From NCBI GenBank assembly GCA_949316235.1, contig OX438757.1, positions 15,935,505 through 15,999,504 on the forward strand: DNA of 64,000 nt, given 5' to 3'. Every line of letters starts with the position of its first letter. The first letter of the stretch is position 1. This DNA is from Oegoconia quadripuncta. Taxonomy: Eukaryota > Arthropoda > Insecta > Lepidoptera > Autostichidae. Both the position numbers and the translations under genes were made by a program. Shown one piece after another: positions 1 to 7,895 of the stretch. The notes beneath the pieces were generated by a model. The model was not told the origin of the DNA. It saw nothing but the letters and a program-made list of their open reading frames with translations, and did not search any database.

Positions 1-2340
1 ACCTGGGCGATCACTCGCCTCTAGCACCAACCACACTAATATTGATCTCCATATTGCTGCAGTGTATATACCAGGACATAGTAACAGTCACCGACAACCC
101 GAGGATGTTCAGAATTTCCTCAACATTTTGGAATTAGTCATTGCTAATAAGCCTCTTGATCATTTCTTAGTGCTTGGCGATTTTAATCTTCCTTGTGTAG
201 AATGGTCTCCAGATGGCCCCATTGTTCATAAAACTGGTTATGTTGTAGTCCAGACCGCAGCGACTAAACTTTTGGAAGAGTTATCTATACATGGTCTTAA
301 CCAATATAATAAATTACGGAACCATGCCAATAATACTCTTGATCTCGTATTTTGTAATTTTCATGTCGATTTAACCCGTTGCACCGTACCATTAATTTGT
401 GAAGACGTAGCTCATCCTCCTATTGACATGTGTATCTCAGAGATAACAATACCTAAATTAAGATGTGGTATCGTTGAAAAGTATAATTTTAGGAAAGGCG
501 ATTATGAAAGTATAATAAAATATTTAAATGATGTCCCATGGGAATCTTATTTAAGTTCTAGTACTGTTGATGTCGCAATTCAATTATTTTATGACAAATT
601 ACACGATAGTATAAAGATCAATGTCCCCAAGAAATTATATAGAAATGATAGTCACAAATATCCAGTATGGTACAGTCCAGTTTTGAAGAGAATAATAAAA
701 GAAAAAACTAAAGCACATTGTAAGTGGAAACGATCTAAGAGCGCTCTCGACTATGATGAATTTTCGCTATTGAGAAGGCGACAAAAAGCTATTCAGGAAG
801 AATGTTATAATAAGTATATTAAGTTCTCTGAGAGTATCATAAAGAAAGATCCCAAGAAGTTCTGGTCGTTTGTTAAGGCGAAACGAGGAGGCTCGAACCA
901 CCCGCAGTCTGTCACATACAACGATACAATTTATAATAATGGTCAGGAAATTTCGTCAGCATTTAATGAATTTTTCCACAGTGTTTTCTCTCAGCCTGCA
1001 CCAGAATATCCAACTATCGACCTCCCTCCCCCTGTAAACGGCGGTAACAATCACATACATAGCCTTTTTGTCACCCACGAGCAAGTGCTGAAAGCCTTAA
1101 AAGGTCTTGACTCGAACAAAGGTTCGGGCAGTGATAATATTCCCACCTTATTCGTAGTCAATAGTGCCACATCCCTAGTAGTTCCATTATATATTATTTA
1201 TAACAGATCCCTTAGCGATGGCATCTTCCCAACCGTATGGAAGCAGGCTCATATAGTGCCAATTCACAAAAAAGGATCGAGAATGAATGTTGAAAACTAT
1301 AGGCCTATCTCAATCTTAAACATATTTGGTAAAATTTTTGAGAAATTAGTTTACGATCATATCTACCCTTTTATTTCTAGCTGCCTGCCTAGTGAACAAC
1401 ATGGCTTCTTAAAGGGACGTTCAACATCCACCAACCTTCTACAATTTATAAACTTCTCGCTATCTCAAATGGAGAAAGGAAAGCAGGTTGATGTGATCTA
1501 TACTGATTTCGAGAAGGCTTTCGATCGGGTGGATCACATCATCCTGCTTCGGAAATTGAACAGACTGGGAATACACGGAGATCTTCTTCGCTGGGTGGAG
1601 TCGTATCTCAGTAATAGATCGCAAGCGGTCGTTGTCGGGGGCTTTAGGTCTGATTTTGTTGATATTCCATCAGGCGTTCCGCAGGGATCGCATCTCGGTC
1701 CACTTTTTTACTGTGCCTATTTATACGATATTTATGTTTGTTTTTTGAACTCCAATTACTTACTTTACGCTGACGATAAAAAGATTTTTCTCGAAATAGG
1801 TAATGTTCGAGATTGCCAAAGGTTACAGGAGGACCTATTACGTATTGCAAACTATTATAAGAATAATAGAATATCTGTAAATATCAGTAAATGTCAGTGT
1901 ATATCCTTTTCTAGAAGCCCCGCTCCAATATCATTCACTTACAGCATTAATAACATTGCTATTCCTAGAGCCATACTTGTGCGTGATCTCGGTGTACTTC
2001 TGGATAGTAAATTAAATATGAACGCCCATTATGAGAAGATTCGCGACAGGGCTTACAAAAACCTTGGTTTTATAATGCGAGTTTGCAAACCTTTTATAGA
2101 TATTCACAGTGTCAAGGTGGTTTTCAACGCATATGTTCGTAGCATTTTAGAGTTTGCTTCCTGTGTTTGGTCACCTCAATATGCTGTTCATATTAACGCG
2201 ATTGAAAACATTCAACAACGTTTTGTACGCGAGTGAAAACATTCAGTCTTACGAAAGCTGCATTTATATCTAGAGTTACAAAATGTTTGAAGGACAAGAA
2301 TTATTCATGATATGATTTTACTAATAAATTATAATAATTA
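1..2340 (+). mobile_element. Jockey-type LINE containing the RT ORF
   Basis: This is the body of the element encoding the ORF at 2-2236, followed by about 100 bases of AT-rich 3' sequence ending near a run of ATAATAATTA. The 5' end is outside the window. The next sequence is a CA-rich microsatellite. Confidence 0.8.
2..2236 (+). CDS. Non-LTR retrotransposon ORF2: endonuclease (C-terminal part) plus reverse transcriptase, 5' cut by window edge
   Basis: The frame is open from base 2, so the protein enters from the left and no start is visible. Numbering from the GTG at 62 (V1): an apurinic-type endonuclease tail carries LGDFN at about 38-42 and NNTLDLVF at 90-97. Its usual SDH active-site triad reads VAH at about 116-118, which suggests weakened nicking activity. 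A linker follows, then an RT domain at about 395-660 with ENYRPIS (411-417), motif A TDFEKAFD (481-488), SGVPQGS (537-543) and catalytic YADD (569-572). The C-terminal part resembles insect Jockey-type elements. The frame stops at QQRFVRE, shorter than I expect for this family, so the 3' end is probably frameshifted. The protein would prime cDNA synthesis at a nicked chromosomal site. RT identity is certain; clade is inferred. Confidence 0.93.
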   Translation, partial: PGRSLASSTNHTNIDLHIAAVYIPGHSNSHRQPEDVQNFLNILELVIANKPLDHFLVLGDFNLPCVEWSPDGPIVHKTGYVVVQTAATKLLEELSIHGLNQYNKLRNHANNTLDLVFCNFHVDLTRCTVPLICEDVAHPPIDMCISEITIPKLRCGIVEKYNFRKGDYESIIKYLNDVPWESYLSSSTVDVAIQLFYDKLHDSIKINVPKKLYRNDSHKYPVWYSPVLKRIIKEKTKAHCKWKRSKSALDYDEFSLLRRRQKAIQEECYNKYIKFSESIIKKDPKKFWSFVKAKRGGSNHPQSVTYNDTIYNNGQEISSAFNEFFHSVFSQPAPEYPTIDLPPPVNGGNNHIHSLFVTHEQVLKALKGLDSNKGSGSDNIPTLFVVNSATSLVVPLYIIYNRSLSDGIFPTVWKQAHIVPIHKKGSRMNVENYRPISILNIFGKIFEKLVYDHIYPFISSCLPSEQHGFLKGRSTSTNLLQFINFSLSQMEKGKQVDVIYTDFEKAFDRVDHIILLRKLNRLGIHGDLLRWVESYLSNRSQAVVVGGFRSDFVDIPSGVPQGSHLGPLFYCAYLYDIYVCFLNSNYLLYADDKKIFLEIGNVRDCQRLQEDLLRIANYYKNNRISVNISKCQCISFSRSPAPISFTYSINNIAIPRAILVRDLGVLLDSKLNMNAHYEKIRDRAYKNLGFIMRVCKPFIDIHSVKVVFNAYVRSILEFASCVWSPQYAVHINAIENIQQRFVRE

Positions 2341-2342
2341 CG

Positions 2343-2465
2343 ATTTCTCTACGCATGCATACGCAGCCACACACTCACATCACAATACACACTCACCCCC
2401 TCACACACACGCAATCTCGCACACGCACACACGCACACACGCACACACGCACACACGCACACACA

Positions 2466-2532
<67 letters not shown>

Positions 2533-2535
2533 CAC
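2343..2535. repeat. (CA)n microsatellite with CACG and CTCA variants
   Basis: About 190 bases of CA dinucleotides. The left half is impure (ACACGC, CTCACA) and the right half is nearly pure from about 2455. It directly follows the LINE 3' end. Apparent open frames across it (Thr-His repeats) are low-complexity artefacts. Confidence 0.95.
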
Positions 2536-2735
2536 ACGCAGGCAATTACAATACTGAAGGGCACAATTGGTTTAACATTTTCTTGTAAGTTGTTATGCTT
2601 CTGCTATAAAGTCACTTTAAAATCATGGAACTACTCAAATAATAAAAGAGTATTAATGTGAAGTAATATATCGAAACCTGTTATTGGCTATATTTATGAA
2701 TTACTTGTTACATTGTATCTACTATTAAGGAAGCT

Positions 2736-2850
2736 GTTGGTTTCTTGAATAAATAAATAAAAAAAAAAAAAAAAAATTACAATAACAGAGTACAAACAAT
2801 AGGTCACGTACAAAGGTGGACTTATCTCTTTAAGAGATCTCTTCCAGTCA
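2736..2850 (-). mobile_element. LINE 3' tail, minus strand (AAGAGATCTC type)
   Basis: Read on the minus strand this has the motif GGAAGAGATCTCTTAAAGAG, then an AT-rich stretch and an A/T tail (seen as AATAAATAAATAAAAA on plus). The same 3' end recurs at 12510-12625 (minus), and related ones at 37795-37935 (plus), 44365-44485 (plus) and 46055-46200 (minus). I recognise the GGAAGAGATCGCTTTTAGTG motif as a common lepidopteran LINE 3' end, probably RTE-like; the clade is inferred. Confidence 0.6.
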
Positions 2851-2865
2851 ACCTGAGCATTGAAA

Positions 2866-2910
2866 TAATAATGATTAACGAAGAAAAAAAATTTTTTCAT
2901 AGGTAAAGCC
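2866..2910 (+). mobile_element. Fragment of the mariner-like MITE
   Basis: The stretch with GATTAACGAAGAAAAAAA and TTTCATAGG matches one terminus of the elements at 43708-44080 and 58472-58892. It is about 45 bases, a relic. Confidence 0.55.
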
Positions 2911-3320
2911 AATACAACACAGATAACAACAACAGCATAATGTTTAAGTGGTGAATTTTAATCGACCTGTTAAATCTTAATAAAATATTATTAAATCCTA
3001 CACAAAATTAAACACAAAGAAATACTTAATACAAATGGTAAAAGTGCACAAAGCTGTCTAATCGCTGATTGCTTCTAGACAACCTCAGCTTTTAATGCAT
3101 AGTTAGAAAGTGCAAAGTGACAGGTAAAAACCGTAAATAACAATAGATATAGACAATACATAAAACATACATAATATAATACAGAACAAAGATAATCACG
3201 AAAATAACACGTCATGACTTAGGTAAGTATAAACGTTTATTAGCTGGATTCGAACCCCCTTCAAAGATAGGATCACTATCTAATACGAATTGATAGTCTA
3301 TTCATAAAAGGAAATCTCAC

Positions 3321-3495
3321 ATAGTCAGCTAAAGCCTTCATCCCATTCTTGAATCTCTTCTTATCAGGCAACAAGCGACCATCTGCTTGTCTCTTCAGTT
3401 CCGACCAGCAATCATCGATGACAATGTACTCATACCCGGCATCTTTATATCCATCCGTGATCATCTTATCGACTGTTCGTTTTATCAAATCTTCA
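3321..3495 (-). CDS. GH27 alpha-galactosidase / alpha-N-acetylgalactosaminidase, coding exon 2
   Basis: This encodes residues 52-109 of a family 27 glycoside hydrolase, which removes terminal alpha-linked Gal or GalNAc from glycoconjugates, usually in the lysosome. The peptide runs EDLIKRTVDKM..GYKDAGYEY..IDDCW..DGRLLPD..RF..GMKALADY. IDDCW (77-81) is the substrate-binding motif of GLA and NAGA; its Cys pairs with one in exon 1. The exon is 175 bp, one base plus 58 codons. The acceptor (TCCCCAG) ends at 3496. The donor GTGAGA starts at 3320 after Tyr, phase 0. The first base completes the split Ser of CISE begun in exon 1. Later exons, with the two catalytic Asp residues, are not in the window: bases 1-3320 hold only intron and transposon sequence. 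The choice between galactosidase and galactosaminidase cannot be made here. Confidence 0.93.
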
Positions 3496-3899
3496 CTGGG
3501 GACATAAAAAGCAGTGATAGTATATTTTTTAACTTAGTCCATCTACCTTACATCTATACACGGTATAAATTTAAGTACTTCTAAGCCTCAAAACACGTAA
3601 AGTGAGCACATTTCATTTAATTTAGAAATTATAAAAAATACAAAAACAAATATCAACAAAAGAAAGACGTGCATGATGCAAGAATACACACAGGGGAATT
3701 CAGCTATTTTGACAATGTCAACAAACTGTGTTGAATTAGTGATAAATAATGGCCATAGGAAAGAAATAGTGCCCTGTAGTTTAAGAGTTATTCAATATTT
3801 TAAGTGAGCATTCTGGCGTCACGTGTTGCTGGAATTCTGATTTTCATACGCAGCCAGCTTAACCTATGCTTATAATTTATATCCAAAAAACTGTGCATA

Positions 3900-4050
3900 G
3901 TGCCACCGAAATAGACCAAGAAACGAGCCTACACCTGCCTCAATTGCTGGCAACGGATCTGCGACCCTTTTGGTGTTGGTGTCCATGGGCGGCGGTGATT
4001 GCTTTCCATCAGGTGACCCGTATGCTCATTTGCCGCCCTCTCATATAAAA
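3900..4050 (+). mobile_element. SINE/LINE 3' module inserted in the long-TIR element
   Basis: The stretch with CCATGGGCGGCGGTGATTGC, TCCATCAGGTGACCCGTATG, CTCATTTGCC and a poly-A tail is a 3' end I recognise as widespread in lepidopteran genomes. It is not part of the flanking inverted arms, so it inserted into that element later. Confidence 0.6.
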
Positions 4051-4121
4051 AAAAAGTCCCATAAATTTGAACAAGCACTAACTTAAAATATGTAAAACCT
4101 TGAGTATTTCAGTGTACCGTA

Positions 4122-4159
4122 TTGACTTTTGAAATTGTTCGATTTCAAAAGTCAATAGT
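4122..4159. repeat. Perfect hairpin, 16-bp arms
   Basis: TATTGACTTTTGAAAT and its exact reverse complement are separated by six bases. It is followed (to 4215) by a minus-strand relic of the (TTTGA)-tailed LINE 3' UTR. Confidence 0.8.
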
Positions 4160-4578
4160 TTGAAATGCTTTATTTTGAAGGTACACAGGGTGCACTTAAA
4201 ATAGAAAAATAGAAAAGAGGAAGGAAAACAACGAAGTCACTTAGCCGTCTTTGTGAAAAGGGGCAACGGACTTTTCGTATTATATTTTGAAGATTCTAGC
4301 TACACGTGACGCCAGAATGCTCACTTAAAATATTGAATAACTCCTAAACTATAGTGGCACAATTTTTTTCCGTTAGGCACTAATTTCAGCAGTTTTGTGA
4401 CATTGTCAAAATAGCTGAGTTCCACTGTGTGTATTCAAAAATAGTACTCTTTGCCACGTTACATGGGTAATAAATGAATAAATAAATATGTTTGCACATA
4501 CACACAGCGCTATCTAGGTCCACAATAAGCATCTAGGCTTGTGTTATGGATACCAAGTGGTTGATAAATTATATTATA

Positions 4579-5222
4579 TCTGCAGAAGCGAGCGGTTCGT
4601 GCGATCTACAAGTTAGGCTCCCGAGTATCTCTGAGGAATAAATTTCAAGAAATCAATATATTAACTTTGGCATCGCAATATATTTACGAAAACTTAATGT
4701 ACGTAAGAAAGAATCTGTATTTGTTTAGGAAAAATTGTGAAATACACAATGTTAATACAAGATATAAAAATAAACTTGCTGTCCATAGCAGTCGCTTACA
4801 CAAAGTCACTACATCATTCAAGGGACAAGGTATACGCTTTTACAATAAGGTTCCGGTAGACATTCAAAATTTGCCTTTAAATAAATTTAAAACAACCATT
4901 AAACGGAAACTATGTGCCAAAGGCTATTATAAAATTTCTGACTATCTGGATGATAAGAATGCGTGGACATGAACCGCTCGCCATTATCCAGTATATTTTA
5001 TTCTTATTTTCTTTTTCGAATCATAAATTTTACAATTAGGTATCTCAAATTGTATTTGTATTGACTTATTTAAAAAGAGCAACCCTGGAGTTTCTTGCTC
5101 GTTCTTCTCTGGGGAGACTGCCTAGTGAATGAGCGATAACTGTATGTCATGACGATTTCAAATGTTATTCTTATAACTTACGAAATAAAAACATTTTTGA
5201 TTTTGATTTTGATTGATTTTGA
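4579..5222 (+). mobile_element. 5'-truncated LINE with (TTTTGA)n tail
   Basis: It encodes the C-terminus of a non-LTR protein and a 3' UTR with GAGCAACCCTGGAGTTTCTT and GCTCGTTCTTCTCTGGGGAG, then AATAAAAACATTTTTGATTTTGATT. Related copies lie at 19086-19312, 24955-25370, 26620-26745 (minus), 32255-32745 and 52375-53002, all truncated at the 5' end as expected of target-primed reverse transcription. Confidence 0.85.
4583..4972 (+). pseudogene. C-terminal 129 codons of the (TTTGA)-tailed LINE protein
   Basis: An open frame from CAG at 4583 (QKRAVRAIYKLGSRVSLRNK...) ends with KGYYKISDYLDDKNAWT and a stop. It lacks the endonuclease and RT domains and has no start codon of its own, so it is a truncated remnant. 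The same peptide with frameshifts is seen at 52380-52788 and, shorter, at 32270-32490 and 24985-25150. Confidence 0.8.
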
Positions 5223-5440
5223 TGCAAATACATTTTTTTTTGGAAATAAATACATATATAAATGAAAAACATCCATGACTCGGGAACACATGTCTGTATT
5301 TAATATACAAACATGTGCCCCTAGCCTAGTGGTCAGAGTTTTTAACCACTACACCAAACAGTCGTTCAAATGGGTTGTATGTTTAGTTTAAAAATAACTT
5401 CCGAAAAATACGTTTTTTTGGGGTTAGTGAAATATTATGC

Positions 5441-5631
5441 TGTCTGCCGCCAAGCAGCAATATTAATAGGTAGCATTATTGTGTTCCGGTTGTCAGAGAT
5501 GAGATAGCCAGTCCTCCAAATGTGTAGAGGTTTCCGTGTCAGTACGCTTACACCTTCGACCTCATTTTCACTTAATATCAGGTGTGATTGAGGCCAAGTA
5601 CAAACCCGTTGTGCATAAAAAAAAGTACTCA
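5441..5631 (+). mobile_element. SINE2, 3' part
   Basis: The copy begins at CTGCCGCCAAGCAGCAATAT and ends GTTGTGCATAAAAAAAA. The tRNA-like head is missing. It lies in the GH27 intron. Confidence 0.85.
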
Positions 5632-6023
5632 AGGAGACACGTGGTCTAAGTTAAGTCTTAAAGTACTTAAATTAATACCCTGTACCTATATGCTAGAATT
5701 ACTAGCTGACTAAAGTTATGAAATTTGGGACCCGTTTAAGTTGTTCATTGTTTGTATTAGAAATAAATGAGCCGTGTATCATCGTTGAAAATTAAGCCTT
5801 AATGGGATGAAATAATGGATAAAATTTTTGTATAAGTGACCCCTCATTCTTGAAGTAACGGCATAAAAATCGTAAATTGCCCTTGGTTTTAAACGAAGAA
5901 ATATATGTAGATGTCATTGATGAAAGTTATTGAATTGTATTGAATCATTTATAAGTAACGTTAAAATTAATATGACATAATTTGCAGTATAATTGATAGC
6001 TTGACAGAAGTTTGTGATCGAGT

Positions 6024-6168
6024 TTGGTGTCGATTCGGATGTACACCAACTTAACTAAAACCAGTTTTGGAGTGGTGCGGTCGCATCGTACTGTTCCAGG
6101 GAGAAAGAGACAGTACTACTTCAAAACTGGTTTTAGTTTAATTGGTGTATATCCGAATCGATACCATT
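6024..6168. repeat. Long hairpin / short MITE in the GH27 intron
   Basis: Arms of about 48 bp (6024-6071 and 6120-6168) are about 90% complementary, with CTAAAACCAGTTTTGGA against TTCAAAACTGGTTTTAG at the inner end. The 48-base loop has a second short inverted pair (GTACTGT / ACAGTAC). It lies 188 bp from the exon 1 donor and would be transcribed in the pre-mRNA. Confidence 0.8.
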
Positions 6169-6355
6169 GTCCACTGCACCTCATAATAACATTTATTTAT
6201 TTACAGAGTCTAAGCAGAGAAGAATAGGACCAACCTAAAAATAGGTCAACGCGCGGGCACAACATAAGTATGATCGTACAGATTGTGAAGATGAGTCTAA
6301 GATGGAAGATTTTACTGACCTGATTCCTTATACGCACAAAATTCACAACTCATAC

Positions 6356-6507
6356 CTGATGCAGTCTTTGGGAAACTTCTCACAGTCAGTAATGCATCTG
6401 AATCTCTGCCAAGACAACCAGCCCATCGGAGGCGTCAGAGCTAATCCGTTATCCAAACTTATAGCAGAAGGAGCTCCAAATATTACCAAAAATATCAACA
6501 TATACAT
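6356..6507 (-). CDS. GH27 alpha-galactosidase / alpha-N-acetylgalactosaminidase, coding exon 1 with signal peptide
   Basis: From ATG at 6507 the peptide is MYMLIFLVIFGAPSAIS (signal peptide), then LDNGLALTPPMGWLSWQRF, then RCITDCEKFPKDCI and a split codon AG. LDNGLALTPPMGW is the hallmark start of mature GH27 enzymes. C38, C42 and C49 match the conserved cysteines: known GLA structure predicts C42-C49 and C38 to the Cys of IDDCW in exon 2. The exon is 152 bp (50 codons plus 2 bases). Donor GTATGAGT starts at 6355 and is strong. Splicing to 3495 gives AG+T = Ser and restores CISEDL. A second Met at 6501 would also leave a signal peptide. The frame stays open upstream of the ATG, so a 5' exon cannot be excluded. 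Nothing disrupts the frame, so the gene may be functional. Confidence 0.94.
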
Positions 6508-7560
6508 ATTTATATGAACTGGATGATTCTGACCTTTATTAAAGACGGTTTTTAAATGTATTTTTCCTTTCTTTATAAAGAAGTATCTAAAGTTATCAAA
6601 CCACAGATCAGCAGCGCTTACTATTGTTCAAGGTCAATATTTTATCTGTACTATAATATTGTAATAATTACTAAGTAACGAGTATAGCGCATGAAACAAT
6701 GCAGACTTTTGCCAAATAGTTATATATTCCCGGTTTAAAATAGTTGCTATATCAGTGTTATAACTGTTTAGACGATAGATAACAAAAACAGTAAAATAGT
6801 CTAATTTCCCCTTCGAACCACTAATTGCGGGTGATTGAATTTTATCTCCTCATTACCTACTTGTTTACAATCTTCTTTTTGTAATAAATTACGACATGAT
6901 TGTGGTTTTAGTTGGAGCCGATGCGGGTGCTTTTATTTTGTTAGAACAGTACAATACAGGATATTATCTGAGGCATACATTCAGGAGGTGTTATATTATA
7001 TACAATATATAATCGTCAGATTATATGACTGAATTCAGAACGAAAACACATGTACCTAAGCATAATTTTAGTAACACGGTAAGGTCATTCGTTTAACATT
7101 TATCGCGACTAAGGCTAACTCTTAGTGCTATTTATCGGATACTTAGTTTAATACGTGATAGTTACGCCATAGTGAGTGAACCTGTACGTGCGTTAACCCC
7201 GGGCGCCATACTAACATACATAACTGCATAATCAACGATGTATTAATAAAAACAATATGAAATAAAAGTTTCATAAATATTGCTTTAAATTTTAATTATT
7301 CTTCACTGCTTCTTACTACTGCTTTGATATGTCAACACCCCTTTGGACCGTGAAATAAAAATTTAAAAAAAAGACAGAAACGCTTGTCAAAATAACCATT
7401 AACTTCATTTTTACAGATTACTTAATATGTAATACTTATCTCTTATAATATAAAAATCTAAATGTCAGGTTAAAACTGTTGAAGTAATATGTATTTAATG
7501 TGTAACTTTTTGTTATCTCAAAATTCAGGAAAAGATACGAAAAATGCTAACTATTTTACT
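6508..7560. other. Upstream region of the GH27 gene, no gene seen
   Basis: AT-rich sequence holding the unmapped 5' UTR and promoter of the minus-strand GH27 gene. I see no clear TATA or initiator motif to place a start, and no convincing coding exon. Confidence 0.5.
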
Positions 7561-7660
7561 GACATACATAGTCATGACCTTTATCCCAAATCGGATGGTC
7601 AGAGAAATCCCAAACTATAGTGTTTGGGTGTATGGTAGGTATTTTAGTTGTCCTAATTAC
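7560..7660 (+). repeat. Dispersed repeat (CTTTATCCCAAATGG type)
   Basis: CCTTTATCCCAAATCGGATG then GTCAGAGAAATCCCA and GTTTGGGTG recurs at 51090-51150 and 51195-51250 (plus) and at 53598-53660 (minus). The family is not identified. Confidence 0.55.
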
Positions 7661-7689
7661 TATTTGGTTTTAGATAAAGTATTGTAGCA

Positions 7690-7895
7690 ACGGGATTGGT
7701 ATTGGAAAATCAACCCGTAAACAGTTGATGTACTTAATTGTTGACAAAATAATCTGTTGATCTAATGAACCATTGATATAACAAATTATTGATACAATAA
7801 ATGGTTGACCTGTTACACTGTTGACCTATTAATTGGTGTTAATATAATGAAAGTTGATCTAAAGAATGTTGATTTTAGGTACCAATCCTTGTAGC
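7690..7895. repeat. Degenerate 16-17-bp minisatellite with inverted flanks
   Basis: About ten units beginning GTTGAT or GTTGAC recur every 15-18 bases between 7722 and 7872. The array is bounded by an imperfect inverted pair (GTAGCAACGGGATTGGTATT on the left; ACCAATCCTTGTAGCAAC on the right), so the whole may be a small mobile element carrying a minisatellite. Confidence 0.7.

Larger units (their letters stand above)
3682..4436. mobile_element. 755-bp long-TIR MITE/foldback element
   Basis: Two arms of about 150 bp (3682-3830 and 4288-4436) are inverted copies. Both contain CAGCTATTTTGACAATGTCA, GTTATTCAATATTTTAAGTG and AGCATTCTGGCGTCACGTGT, with scattered mismatches. The termini read GAATACACACAG. 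No transposase is encoded. The centre carries a SINE/LINE 3' module (3940-4050), a perfect 16-bp-arm hairpin (4122-4159) and a LINE 3' relic. Confidence 0.85.
4480..5375 (-). mobile_element. SINE3 copy (minus) split by a LINE insertion
   Basis: 5228-5375 is the tRNA-like head on minus (seen on plus as CCACTACACCAAACAGTCGT). 4480-4575 is its 3' half (TCAACCACTTGGTATCCATA on minus). The two halves join to a normal SINE3 once the LINE fragment at 4579-5222 is removed, so the SINE was there first. Confidence 0.75.
3496..6355 (-). other. Intron 1 of the GH27 gene, transposon-filled
   Basis: This 2,860-bp phase-2 intron runs from GTATGAGT (donor, 6355) to TCCCCAG (acceptor, ending 3496). It holds a long-TIR element with a nested SINE-like tail (3682-4436), a SINE3 split by a LINE fragment (4480-5375), a SINE2 piece (5441-5631) and a 145-bp hairpin (6024-6168). 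All inserts lie at least 185 bases from the splice sites. Confidence 0.85.

Noticed and set aside
1644..1850. 68-codon minus-strand frame
   Set aside because: Antisense to the RT catalytic region of the LINE ORF.
2312..2588. Open frames of 77-81 codons rich in Thr and His
   Set aside because: They are translations of the (CA)n microsatellite.
3387..3584. 65-codon plus-strand frame
   Set aside because: Antisense to the GH27 exon, which has family motifs and splice sites.
6302..6517. 71-codon plus-strand frame
   Set aside because: Antisense to GH27 exon 1.
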